A stretch of DNA of 10,673 nt from Kineosphaera sp032229625 (lineage in GTDB: Bacteria; Actinomycetota; Actinomycetes; Actinomycetales; Dermatophilaceae): the NCBI GenBank assembly GCA_032229625.1, contig JAVTVZ010000098.1, positions 1-10,673 of the forward strand, read 5' to 3'. Positions 1 through 10,140 of this stretch are shown here, piece by piece. The notes under the pieces were generated by a model. The model saw only the letters and a list, made by a program, of their open reading frames with translations. It was not told the DNA's origin and made no database searches. The position numbers and the translations under genes are program-made. How positions within the stretch are numbered: position 1 is the stretch's first letter; the number at the start of each line of letters is the position of its first letter.

Positions 1-1583
1 GGCTCTCCGGAGTCGATGCGCATCACCTGGTCGGCGAGCTCGAGCCCGGCGCCGGTGTAGACGTTGAAGGCGGCGTCGGCGCCGTCGCGCTTGGCCTGCT
101 CGACCTCGTCCTCGTAGCGGGCGACGGCCGCGATCGTGCCGGTGAAGCCGTTCTCGCGCAGCGCCTCGACGGCGGAGATGTTGGCGCCGTGGCGCGGCAT
201 CGCCAGGATCGCGAAGCGCACCCGGTCCCGCCCCGAGAGCCGCCGCCAGAACTCGCTGTCGCTCGCGTCGCCCTCGACGACGTCCCAGCCCTGCGAGGCG
301 AGCCGCTCGACGCGCGCGCCGTCGTTGTCGACCCCGACCACCCGCATCCCGTAGCCGGTCTCGAGCCGCTCGTAGGCGGATTTGCCGACCCGCCCCATAC
401 CGATGACCAGGACTTGCGCGTCCTTGGCGTCGGCGGGCCGGTCCTCGGGGTGCAGCCGCGTCGGGTCCTGCCGCGGCGCGTTGGCGGCCAGGCGCTCGAT
501 GAGCCGCAGCCCGAAGCGGTTGACGACCGCGGCGACCACGAAGCTCAGCGACACCGCCAGCGACAGCACGAGCAGCCAGTCCTCGCCGAGCAGCCCGACG
601 GAGGCGCCGACGGCGACGACGATGAGCCCGAACTCGCTGAACTGCATGAGCGCGAATCCGGTGAGCAGCGCCGTGCGGTGCCGCAGCCGCTGGGCCCACA
701 ACAGCCCGGCGTAGAGCGCGGCCTGCACCGGCAGCAGCACGAGCAGCAGGGCGGCGATCGCGACGTGCTGCCACGTCGGCAGCCCCCCGGCGAGGCCGAT
801 GGAGACGAAGAAGCCGACGAGCAGCAGCTCCTTGAGGTGGAAGAGCGAGCGGGACAGCTCCGAGGCCGCCGGGTGCGACGCGAGCAGCATGCCGATGACC
901 AGCGCCCCGAGGTCACCCTTGAGCCCGACGGCGCTGAACAGCGCGTAGCCGGGCACGAGGGCCATGACGATGCCGAAGAGCGACTGCATCTCGCCGTGCC
1001 CGACCCGCTGCCACATGGCCCGGAAGAGCCGCGACGCCGGCCACAGCAGCACCAGCGCGAGCGCCCACGGGCTCGGCAGATGCCCGGCGGTGGCGGTCAG
1101 GAAGATGACGGCCGCGATGTCCTGGATGATCAGGATGCCGATGGCGACGCGCCCGTAGAACGCGTGCGACTGCCCGCGCTCCTCCAGGAGTTTGACGACG
1201 AAGACGGTGCTGGAGAAGGCGAGCGCGAAGCCGAGGAGCGCCAGCGTGTCCCAGCCGACGCCGGCGAGCAGCCCGAAGCCGGCGAGGCCGAGCAGCGCGA
1301 GGAGCCCGGCGCCGACGGCGGTGCTGACGGCCAGGTGGAAGGTCGCGGTGAGCCACACCTCGGGGCGCAGCAGGCTGCGGACGTCGAGTTTGAGGCCGAT
1401 GCCGAAGAGCAGCAGCGTCACCCCGAGGTCGGCGATGGTGTCGACGAGCGGCACCTGCACGTAGCCGAACGCGTTGAGCGCGAAGCCCGCGGCGAGGAAG
1501 CCGATGAGGGGCGGCAGCCGCAGCAGCCGCGCGAGGTAGCCGAGGGCGAAGGTGGCGGTCAGGACGACGGCGGCGGTCTCCAT
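1..1583 (-). CDS. KefB-type CPA2 cation:proton antiporter with RCK/TrkA-N domain (partial, C-terminus beyond window)
   Basis: Inner-membrane antiporter expected to exchange K+ or Na+ for H+, with its pore gated by a cytosolic nucleotide-binding domain. My reading from the ATG at 1583 gives an uninterrupted frame of 527 codons running off the left edge. Residues 1 to about 360 are strongly hydrophobic. They include the CPA2 signatures FSSTVFVVKLLEERG and GILIIQDIAAV, with Gln154-Asp155 in the ion-binding QD motif. A Rossmann fold follows, with GMGRVG at residues 395-400 and an acidic VVGVDND strand end, typical of an NAD-binding RCK_N/TrkA-N domain. The frame is still open at ...RIDSGE, so any TrkA-C domain lies outside the window. 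A GGAG sequence four bases upstream supports the start. The upstream MFS gene is separated by a strong terminator, so this gene probably has its own promoter. The exact cation cannot be read from sequence. Confidence 0.92.
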   Translation of the reverse strand, partial: METAAVVLTATFALGYLARLLRLPPLIGFLAAGFALNAFGYVQVPLVDTIADLGVTLLLFGIGLKLDVRSLLRPEVWLTATFHLAVSTAVGAGLLALLGLAGFGLLAGVGWDTLALLGFALAFSSTVFVVKLLEERGQSHAFYGRVAIGILIIQDIAAVIFLTATAGHLPSPWALALVLLWPASRLFRAMWQRVGHGEMQSLFGIVMALVPGYALFSAVGLKGDLGALVIGMLLASHPAASELSRSLFHLKELLLVGFFVSIGLAGGLPTWQHVAIAALLLVLLPVQAALYAGLLWAQRLRHRTALLTGFALMQFSEFGLIVVAVGASVGLLGEDWLLVLSLAVSLSFVVAAVVNRFGLRLIERLAANAPRQDPTRLHPEDRPADAKDAQVLVIGMGRVGKSAYERLETGYGMRVVGVDNDGARVERLASQGWDVVEGDASDSEFWRRLSGRDRVRFAILAMPRHGANISAVEALRENGFTGTIAAVARYEDEVEQAKRDGADAAFNVYTGAGLELADQVMRIDSGE

Positions 1584-1613
1584 AGCTCTCCGATCTGCGG
1601 GGACGCTGCGGCG

Positions 1614-1640
1614 AGAGTACCGGCGGGTCGGGGTCGGCAG
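1614..1640 (-). promoter_or_regulatory. Weak candidate promoter of the antiporter gene
   Basis: On the minus strand a TACTCT hexamer (plus positions 1619 down to 1614) fits the TAnnnT consensus of an actinobacterial -10 box and would start transcription about 25 bases before the ATG at 1583. The best -35 match at usable spacing is CTGCCG (1640 to 1635), which is poor and only 15 bases away. The argument rests mainly on the terminator just upstream, which implies a separate promoter in this short interval. Confidence 0.28.
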
Positions 1641-1655
1641 GTGCCCGGGCGCACG

Positions 1656-1689
1656 GCGCCCCTCGTCCGGCGCTGCGGGCGAGGGGCGC
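1656..1689 (-). terminator. Strong hairpin terminator of the MFS transporter gene
   Basis: A perfect 10-bp stem pairs 1656-1665 (GCGCCCCTCG) with 1680-1689 (CGAGGGGCGC). The stem continues inward through a T-G wobble (1666/1679) and three more pairs (1667-1669 with 1676-1678), leaving a 6-base loop. It begins 21 bases past the MFS stop codon and lies before the antiporter start. There is no U-tract, which is common for high-GC actinobacterial terminators. It may act in both directions, but only the minus-strand gene ends here. Confidence 0.75.
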
Positions 1690-1710
1690 TGTAGTGACGG
1701 CGGTGAGGGG

Positions 1711-3126
1711 CTACTCCATGTCTTCCAGCTGGCGTCCGTTGGTCTCGGGCACGTAGCGCAGCACGAAGAAGAACGACGCGAGCGCGGCGATCGTGTAGAA
1801 GCCGTAGGCGAACCACAGCCCGAACTCGGCCATCCGCGGGAAGCTCGTGGAGATCGCGAAGTTCGCGAGCCACTGCGCGCCGGCGGCGACGCCGAGGGCG
1901 GTCGAGCGGATGCGGTTGTTGAACATCTCGCCGAGCAGCACCCACACGCCCGGGCCCCACGACATCCCGAAGAAGACGACGAAGGCGTTGGCGGCGATGA
2001 GCGCGATGACCCCGGCGGAGTCGCTCAGGACCGGCGACGTCGAGCCGTCGGGGTTGGTGACAAGGGGGGCCTGGCTGAAGATCCACGCCATCGTGCCGAG
2101 GCTGAGGAACATGCCGGCCGAGCCGATGAGCAGGAGCCGGCGGCGCCCGATCTTGTCGATGAGGGCGATCGCGATGAGGGTGACGACGATGTTGGTGACC
2201 GAGGTGATGACGGTCTGGACGAGCGCGTCCTCCTCGGTGAAGCCGACGGACTGCCACAGGGTCGCCGAGTAGTAGAAGATCACGTTGATCCCGACGAACT
2301 GCTGGAAGACCGACAGGGCGATGCCGATCCACACGATCGGCAGGACCTTGCCGCCGGGGCCCTTGAGGTCGGCCAGCGAGCCCTTGGTCTCGCGGGTGAC
2401 GGTGCGGGCGATCTCCTCGATGCGCTCGCGGACGCCGTCGACGAGCACGGTCTTGAGCACTTCGGTGGCCTTGGCGTGCTCGCCGCGGGCGACGAGATAG
2501 CGCGGCGACTCGGGCAGCGTGAGGGCGAGGACGCCGTAGGCGACCGCGGGGATGACCTCGGCGATGAACATCCACCGCCAGGCGGCCAGGCCGAACCACA
2601 GCTCGTTGGCCGCGCCGCCGGCGGCCGCGGCGATCGCGAAGTCCGAGAGCAGCGCGATGAAGATGCCGACGACGATCGCGAGCTGCTGCAGCGACCCCAG
2701 GCGCCCGCGGACCGAGGCGGGGCTGATCTCGGCGATGTAGGCGGGGGCGATGACCGACGCGGCGCCGACGCCGAGACCGCCGATGGCGCGCCACAGGATC
2801 ATGTCCCACGGCCCGACGGCGATGCCGGAGCCGATGGCGCTGATCGTGAAGGTGACCGCGGCGAAGATCATGACCTTGACGCGGCCGTGTTTGTCGGCGA
2901 GCGAGCCGGCGAGGTAGGCGCCGACCATGCACGCGAGCAGCGCCGAGGAGACGACGAAGCCGGTGAGGCCGGCGCTCATCCCGAAGTCGTCGCGCATCGG
3001 TGTGACCGCGCCGTTGATGACGGCGGTGTCGAAGCCGAAGAGGAATCCGCCGAGCGCCGCCACGGAGGCGAGTTGGACCACTCGTGCGGCGTGGAAACGT
3101 TCTTGCGCTGTTGCTGTGTCGGCCAT
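1711..3126 (-). CDS. MFS sugar porter family transporter (sugar:H+ symporter)
   Basis: A 471-residue, 12-helix permease of the major facilitator sugar-porter subfamily (XylE/GalP/AraE type), expected to import a monosaccharide with protons. Family signatures appear in order: GFDTAVING at 31-39 in helix 1, LADKHGR at 76-82 in the loop between helices 2 and 3, AEISPASVRG at 132-141, LPESPRY at 204-210, QQFVGINVIFYYS at 275-287 (the sugar-binding QxxGxNxxxYY region of helix 7), DKIGRRR at 324-330, and the C-terminal PETNG at 460-464. The length is usual for the family. The ATG start has AAGGGA seven bases upstream, and the hydrophobic core begins about 17 residues in. Its 5' end touches a 55-bp duplication beside a false gap, but the coding sequence is intact. 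The substrate cannot be assigned: neither a sugar kinase nor a regulator is adjacent. Confidence 0.95.
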   Translation of the reverse strand: MADTATAQERFHAARVVQLASVAALGGFLFGFDTAVINGAVTPMRDDFGMSAGLTGFVVSSALLACMVGAYLAGSLADKHGRVKVMIFAAVTFTISAIGSGIAVGPWDMILWRAIGGLGVGAASVIAPAYIAEISPASVRGRLGSLQQLAIVVGIFIALLSDFAIAAAAGGAANELWFGLAAWRWMFIAEVIPAVAYGVLALTLPESPRYLVARGEHAKATEVLKTVLVDGVRERIEEIARTVTRETKGSLADLKGPGGKVLPIVWIGIALSVFQQFVGINVIFYYSATLWQSVGFTEEDALVQTVITSVTNIVVTLIAIALIDKIGRRRLLLIGSAGMFLSLGTMAWIFSQAPLVTNPDGSTSPVLSDSAGVIALIAANAFVVFFGMSWGPGVWVLLGEMFNNRIRSTALGVAAGAQWLANFAISTSFPRMAEFGLWFAYGFYTIAALASFFFVLRYVPETNGRQLEDME

Positions 3127-3180
3127 GTGGCGTTCCCTTCGCGGAATCTGCCGTTGATGTCTGCCGAACCTTAGCGTCGG
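3126..3180. repeat. 55-bp duplicated contig end, left copy of gap 1
   Basis: These 55 bases are identical to 3281-3335 on the other side of the 100-N run. They contain the ribosome binding site of the MFS gene (plus 3134-3139) and the base before it. The exact, odd length and the position against the Ns point to an unmerged k-mer overlap between contigs, not a biological repeat. Confidence 0.9.
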
Positions 3181-3280
3181 NNNNNNNNNNNNNNNNNNNN
3201 NNNNNNNNNNNNNNNNNNNNNNNNNNNNNNNNNNNNNNNNNNNNNNNNNNNNNNNNNNNNNNNNNNNNNNNNNNNNNNNN
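3181..3280. other. Assembly gap 1 (100 Ns), probably spurious
   Basis: Exactly 100 Ns flanked by identical 55-bp sequences. The most likely true sequence has no gap and one copy of the 55 bases, so the distance from the MFS start to the permease stop would be about 218 bases. Confidence 0.9.
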
Positions 3281-3335
3281 TGTGGCGTTCCCTTCGCGGA
3301 ATCTGCCGTTGATGTCTGCCGAACCTTAGCGTCGG
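3281..3335. repeat. 55-bp duplicated contig end, right copy of gap 1
   Basis: Identical to 3126-3180 base for base. The sequence continues into unique intergenic DNA at 3336, so this copy joins the MFS leader to its upstream region. Confidence 0.9.
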
Positions 3336-3358
3336 GGTCCGGCCCGTGGTGTGGGCCG
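3323..3358 (-). promoter_or_regulatory. Candidate promoter/operator of the MFS transporter
   Basis: On the minus strand TAAGGT (plus 3328 to 3323, also present in the left copy at 3173 to 3168) fits a TAnnnT -10 box, about 42 bases before the start codon once the false gap is removed. No good -35 is visible. A 6-bp inverted repeat, CGGCCC at 3340-3345 and GGGCCG at 3353-3358 with a 7-base spacer, covers the place where a -35 would lie. An operator there would suit a regulated sugar transporter, but no regulator gene is in view. Confidence 0.3.
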
Positions 3359-3366
3359 CAGGGCAC

Positions 3367-3463
3367 GGTCGGGTCACGACCCCGCGGCGTCGCGTCGTGC
3401 CGGTGAGCTGTGCGAGCCCCGGCGGATCCCTTACGTGTGCAAGGGAAATCGGGGGCGGCCCCG
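3367..3463. other. Intergenic inverted repeats between ABC permease and MFS gene
   Basis: The noncoding stretch holds three further inverted repeats. GGTCG (3367-3371) pairs with CGACC (3377-3381), overlapping a near-palindrome GGGTC-AC-GACCC at 3371-3382. CCCTT (3428-3432) pairs with AAGGG (3441-3445) across 8 bases that partly pair further. CGGGG (3450-3454) pairs with CCCCG (3459-3463) around a GCGG loop. The last lies about 37 bases past the permease stop and could end that operon. The others could be operators for the MFS gene. All stems are short. Confidence 0.35.
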
Positions 3464-3499
3464 TGTGACGCGTGAGGCTCGGGCGGTGCCGCGCCGGCG

Positions 3500-4368
3500 T
3501 CAGCTCAGGACGTCCTTGCGGCGGAAGACCCAGTAGGCCGCGGCGACGGTGACGACGAAGTAGAGCAGCGACCACAGCACGCCGCGGGTGATGTCGGGCC
3601 AGGCCACGTCCGGGGACAGCGCCCGCAGCCACGCCCGCGAATAGTGCATCGGCAGGGCGTGCCGCAGGTCGCCGAGCTCCTCGATCGTGTCGAGGATCGA
3701 GGCGACGATGGTGACGAGCACGGCGCCGCCGACGGCCCCGAGCGGGGCGTCGTTGAGGGTGCCGATGAGCAGCGCGATGCCGACGACCTGCAGCAGAGTG
3801 ACGGCGATGACGAGCACCGCGAGGGCGAAGCGCGGCGCGAACTGCGCCCACTCCAGGGTCGTGCCGCCGGGGCTGGTGTAGGCCGACCAGCCGTAGGCGA
3901 GCCCGCCGACGAGCAGCGCCCACAGCGGCAGGGCGATCGTCGCCAGCGTCGTGGAGCCGACGGCGACGACGAGTTTGCTCGTCAGGAGCCGGGCGCGGGT
4001 CACGGGCGCGATGAGCAGGTAGCGCAGCGAGGACCACGACGCCTCGGCGGGCACGGCGTCGCCGGCGAAGAGGGCGGCGAGGATGACGAGCAGGAAGTCG
4101 CTCGACGCGAAGAGCGCGAACACCGCGAAGTTCGCCGCACCCGCCTGGGCGAGGTCGACGTAGCGGCCCCCGCCGGCGGGACCGTCGCCGAGCGAGAAGG
4201 CGCCGACGAGCACGAGCGGCAGGGCGAGCAGCAGCCCGAACGACCACAGCGTGCGGCGCCGCCCGAGCTGGCGGCGCGCTTCGGCGCGCCACGACAGCGG
4301 GCGGCGCGCGTGACGACGCACCCGCGCCGGGGTGGCCGCGCCGCCGGAGGTCTCGCGGGTCGGGGCGC

Positions 4369-4372
<4 letters not shown>
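3500..4372 (-). CDS. ABC-2 type transporter permease, partner of the hydrolase-ATPase fusion
   Basis: A 290-residue integral membrane protein with about six transmembrane segments (near 43-61, 81-104, 134-160, 182-205, 211-230 and 264-283) and a basic cytoplasmic N-terminus of about 40 residues (rich in Arg). GDAVPAEASWSSLRYLLIAPVTRARLLTSK-like residues 104-133 match the conserved ABC-2 stretch between helices 2 and 3 (E, SLR.LL, P.TR..LL.SK). The length suits a single-domain ABC-2 permease, so two copies would form the channel. The start ATG at 4372 overlaps the TGA stop of the upstream gene as ATGA. No strong ribosome binding site is visible before it, which suggests translational coupling. 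The C-terminus WVFRRKDVLS resembles other BcrB/NatB-like permeases. Its substrate is unknown. Export of a peptide, antibiotic or lipid is the usual role of the group. Confidence 0.88.
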
Positions 4373-7682
<3,310 letters not shown>

Positions 7683-7689
7683 GTGTCCA

Positions 7690-7695
7690 CCACCT
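7690..7695 (-). promoter_or_regulatory. Ribosome binding site deciding the fusion gene start
   Basis: AGGTGG on the minus strand ends seven bases before the ATG at 7682. The alternative ATG at 7703 has no comparable purine run, and it would add seven Gly/Arg-rich residues before the signal peptide. Confidence 0.6.
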
Positions 7696-7724
7696 CTGCC
7701 CATCTCGCCGACGTGTCGGTGCGC

Positions 7725-7824
7725 NNNNNNNNNNNNNNNNNNNNNNNNNNNNNNNNNNNNNNNNNNNNNNNNNNNNNNNNNNNNNNNNNNNNNNNNNNNN
7801 NNNNNNNNNNNNNNNNNNNNNNNN
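7725..7824. other. Assembly gap 3 (100 Ns), probably real and of unknown length
   Basis: Unlike the other two gaps, the flanks (ending GTCGGTGCGC and beginning CGCGCTGCAC) share no long overlap. The missing part should hold the C-terminal end of the membrane protein to the right and probably the promoter of the fusion operon to the left. The 100 Ns are a placeholder, so reading frames drawn through them have no meaning. Confidence 0.8.
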
Positions 7825-8938
7825 CGCGCTGCACGTAGGCGTCGCGCACGCGCAGGCCGTCCTCGACCTCACCGAGCACCGGCTCGACGAACGTCGCCCG
7901 GTAGGTGCGGTCGGTCGAGGCGCCCGCGACGAAGTTCAGCCCGGAGAACGCGCCGAGCACGAGACACACCTTGAGCAGCGTCGTGTTGACCGGCACCTGG
8001 GCCAAGGGCCCGCTCAACCGCGTCGGCGGCTCACCCATCCAGGCGGCGGCCGTCGCATCGGGCACGGCCAGCATCCCGAAGAGCACGAAGAAGGCGAAGA
8101 CCGTCACGGCCAGCAGCATGAATTGCATCATCGTCACGAGCACGGTCACGAGCAGCACGTTGACCCGCTCGGCCCGGCGCAGCGCCGGGGCTGCGGCGTC
8201 GGGGGAGTCGAGACGCCCGATGGTCTCGGCGAGTTCGTCGCGGGCAGTGACGACGGTCAGCGTCATCGCGAGCGCGACGATGACGCCGACGGTGCCCCAG
8301 ACGCGGACCGGTTCGAGCCTCGTGGCCAGCTGCCAGATCTCGGCGTTGAAGAAGAAGAAGAGGAAGGTCAGCAGCAGCAGCGGCAGCACCCGGGTGAGCA
8401 TCGTGCCGAGCGTGTCGAGCTCGCGCACGGAGCGCCTCGCGGCCCAGCGCAGGATCGACCCGATGCCCCAGTAGGTGCCGACGAGCACGGCGGCGACGAG
8501 CGCGAACCGCCAGGGCCGGGTCAGGCTCTCCCCGCCGGGGGCGACGGTGGCGATCGCCATGAGCACGCCCAGGGCGTTGCGTGCAGTCCGGGTCATGCGG
8601 GGCAGCGCGACGGCCACGAGCCAGGCCACCAGCGGGCTCAGGCACAGGACGAGGGCGCAGCCGAGGAAGACCAGGAGCCAGCCGTCGTTCAGCGGCTCGG
8701 CCGCGTCGGCCTCGAGACTCGCCGCCGACATGGCCTCGGCGATGTCGGCGGCCCACAGGGCTGCGGCCGCCAGGGCGCAGCCGGTGAGCACGGGGCTCGT
8801 GCGGGCCAGCAGGTCGCGGCGTCGGTCCGAGCGATGCAGCACGAGGGGCAGGCCCCGCGCGCGCAGCTCCGCCACGAGACTCTGCCGCGACGGCGACTGC
8901 CCGCCCGGTCCGCCGTCCACCGATTCCGGCTCATTCAT
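7825..8938 (-). CDS. Polytopic membrane protein of unknown function (partial, C-terminus in gap 3)
   Basis: 371 residues are visible from the ATG at 8938, and the frame runs into the Ns. I do not recognise a characterised family, though it resembles uncharacterised actinobacterial integral membrane proteins. About seven or eight hydrophobic segments are visible (near 47-66, 86-112, 120-133, 143-163, 184-200, 212-230, 262-291 and 318-338). A distinctive stretch, LPLLLLTFLFFFFNAEIWQ, lies at 185-203, with an Asp-Glu-Leu-rich cytoplasmic loop (TARDELAETIGRLD) at 231-244. The first 45 residues are hydrophilic and Arg-rich. The visible end (VEPVLGEVEDGLRVRDAYVQR) is amphipathic, so few residues may be missing. 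The ribosome binding site is weak. An upstream ATG at 9094 would only add an Arg-rich, low-complexity extension. It is divergent from the HAD gene. Whether it is co-transcribed with the fusion gene is hidden by the gap. Confidence 0.8.
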
Positions 8939-9015
8939 CGTCGTCTCGTCGCCCGTCCTGCTGCCCGCCTGTGGATGTCGTCTCGTCCATGGTGGCCGCC
9001 GGTCACCGCTGGTCG

Positions 9016-9029
9016 TGGCACGGGTGCCA
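9016..9029. promoter_or_regulatory. 14-bp palindrome, candidate operator in the divergent intergenic region
   Basis: TGGCAC and GTGCCA form a perfect inverted repeat around a GG centre, 78 bases from the membrane-protein start. The size and symmetry suit a dimeric repressor site. I cannot assign it to a known regulator. Confidence 0.4.
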
Positions 9030-9031
9030 TC

Positions 9032-9050
9032 CTCGGTGAGGTCCACCGAG
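9032..9050. promoter_or_regulatory. 7-bp perfect stem-loop in the divergent intergenic region
   Basis: CTCGGTG (9032-9038) pairs perfectly with CACCGAG (9044-9050) around the loop AGGTC. It lies two bases from the 14-bp palindrome, so the two could form a composite site. Confidence 0.4.
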
Positions 9051-9122
9051 CTGCGCAGCGCTCGCCGACGCCGCGCGGCACGTGTGCGTCCCATGCGACC
9101 GCGCCCGCGGCCATCATCGCCC

Positions 9123-9143
9123 GTGCGACCTGCCGGGTCGCAC
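9123..9143 (+). promoter_or_regulatory. 8-bp perfect stem-loop upstream of the HAD gene
   Basis: GTGCGACC (9123-9130) pairs perfectly with GGTCGCAC (9136-9143) around TGCCG. It ends 22 bases before the ribosome binding site and 33 before the GTG start. It could be an operator over the HAD promoter or a leader hairpin in its mRNA. No clear -10/-35 pair is visible near it. Confidence 0.45.
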
Positions 9144-9165
9144 CATCGCCGCCCGACCTACCTCC

Positions 9166-9170
9166 AGGAG
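9166..9170 (+). promoter_or_regulatory. Ribosome binding site deciding the GTG start of the HAD gene
   Basis: AGGAG ends six bases before the GTG at 9177. The frame stays open upstream, but that extension is Arg/Pro-rich low-complexity sequence with no such site, so the GTG is the preferred start. Confidence 0.8.
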
Positions 9171-9176
9171 TGTTTC

Positions 9177-10064
9177 GTGTCTCTCCCGCTCGACAGCTCG
9201 TCGCCCGCCCCACCGCAGCCCGCCGGCCGTGAGTCGGCGCACGGCCCCGGGTCCGCCCCAGGGGACATCCGGCTCGTCGTCGCCGACATGGACGGCACGT
9301 TGCTCGACGGGCAGGGCGCCGTCCCGCCGCGGATGTGGCCGCTGCTGGATCGGATGCGCGCCGCGGGCATCGTCTTCACGCCCGCGAGCGGCCGCCAGTA
9401 TGCGACGTTGGCGCAGCTCTTCACCGGGCGCGAGGGCCTGGCCTTCATCGCCGAGAACGGCACGTATGTCGTGCGCGACGGCGTCGAGGTCTCCAGCGAC
9501 ACCGTCGACCCCGCGGTCGTCCGCGCTCTGATCGCGCGGTTGCGCGAGCTGGCCGCCGACCCGGGGGATCCGCGTGATCTGGGGGTCGTGGTGTGTGGCA
9601 AGCGATCGGCCTACATCGAGCGGACCGACCCGGCCTTCCGCGCCGAGGCGGACACCTACTACAAGGCGTTGGCGGAGGTGGCCGACCTGTCGGCGGTCGA
9701 CGACGACGTGCTCAAGGTGGCGATCTACGACTTCGGCGACGCGGAGTCGGGCACCGCGCCGCGGATCGCGGATTTCGGCGACACCCATCAGGTCGTCGTG
9801 TCGGGCCCGCACTGGATCGACGTCATGAATCAGGGGGTCGACAAGGGGGTCGCGGTGCGGCGGCTGCAGCGCGACCTGGGGGTCACGGCCGACCAGACGG
9901 TCGCCTTCGGTGACTACCTCAACGACGTGCAGATGCTCGGCGCGGCGACCCACTCCTACGCGATGGCCAACGCCCACCCCGACGTCCTCGCCGTCGCCCG
10001 GCACCGGGCGCCCGCCAACACCGACGAGGGGGTGGTCACGGTGCTGCAGGAGCTGCTCGGGTGA
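9177..10064 (+). CDS. Cof-type HAD-IIB family hydrolase
   Basis: A 295-residue cytoplasmic phosphatase of the haloacid dehalogenase superfamily, subfamily IIB. Family members remove phosphate from sugar phosphates, FMN or pyridoxal phosphate. All four motifs are present: motif I VVADMDGTLLD with nucleophile Asp37 and acid/base Asp39; motif II TPASGR with Ser71; motif III Lys223 in DKGVAV; motif IV GDYLND at 245-250 with Mg-binding Asp246 and Asp250. Residues between motifs II and III form the C2-type cap. Length is usual for the family apart from about 30 extra residues at the N-terminus, rich in Pro/Ser/Ala and probably disordered. It is alone on its strand, divergent from a membrane protein and convergent with a DUF1697 gene, so context does not reveal the substrate. 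Inverted repeats upstream suggest regulation. Confidence 0.95.
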   Translation: MSLPLDSSSPAPPQPAGRESAHGPGSAPGDIRLVVADMDGTLLDGQGAVPPRMWPLLDRMRAAGIVFTPASGRQYATLAQLFTGREGLAFIAENGTYVVRDGVEVSSDTVDPAVVRALIARLRELAADPGDPRDLGVVVCGKRSAYIERTDPAFRAEADTYYKALAEVADLSAVDDDVLKVAIYDFGDAESGTAPRIADFGDTHQVVVSGPHWIDVMNQGVDKGVAVRRLQRDLGVTADQTVAFGDYLNDVQMLGAATHSYAMANAHPDVLAVARHRAPANTDEGVVTVLQELLG

Positions 10065-10071
10065 GCGGGAG

Positions 10072-10140
10072 CTGACCGGGGCAGTCGCCGGTGGAGTCGC
10101 CGGTGGAGTCACCGTGCTGTCGCCGGCCGGCCACGGTCAG
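10072..10140. terminator. Possible bidirectional terminator between convergent genes
   Basis: CTGACCG (10072-10078) can pair with CGGTCAG (10134-10140), enclosing an inner hairpin CGGTG (10101-10105)/CACCG (10110-10114) with a 4-base loop. The 10-bp palindrome GCCGGCCGGC (10122-10131) also lies inside. The right arm covers the stop codon of the DUF1697 gene. The structure is branched and no U-tract is present, so the call rests mostly on position between two converging genes. Confidence 0.35.
10084..10107. repeat. Tandem 12-bp direct repeat, two copies
   Basis: GTCGCCGGTGGA occurs twice head to tail (10084-10095 and 10096-10107), followed by a degenerate third start, GTCACCG. It lies in the 72-base gap between convergent stops and encodes nothing. 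Confidence 0.8.

Noticed and set aside
189..1694. Long plus-strand open frame over the antiporter
   Set aside because: It is the antisense shadow of the antiporter: rich in Arg, Glu, Asp, Gln and Gly, with no domain. The minus-strand frame carries clear CPA2 and Rossmann motifs.
1552..3174. Long plus-strand open frame over the MFS gene
   Set aside because: Highly charged low-complexity translation, typical of the antisense of a membrane protein in GC-rich DNA. The minus strand has every sugar-porter motif.
3126..3335. Genuine direct repeat or attachment-site duplication around gap 1
   Set aside because: Another duplication of exactly the same length (55 bases) also abuts a 100-N gap elsewhere, there is no integrase or mobile gene, and the length is odd and equal to a common assembler k-mer.
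9016..9029. Sigma-54 promoter (TGGCAC is its -24 box core)
   Set aside because: The -12 element (TTGC at the right distance) is absent. The site is a symmetric palindrome, and sigma-54 is generally absent from actinobacteria.
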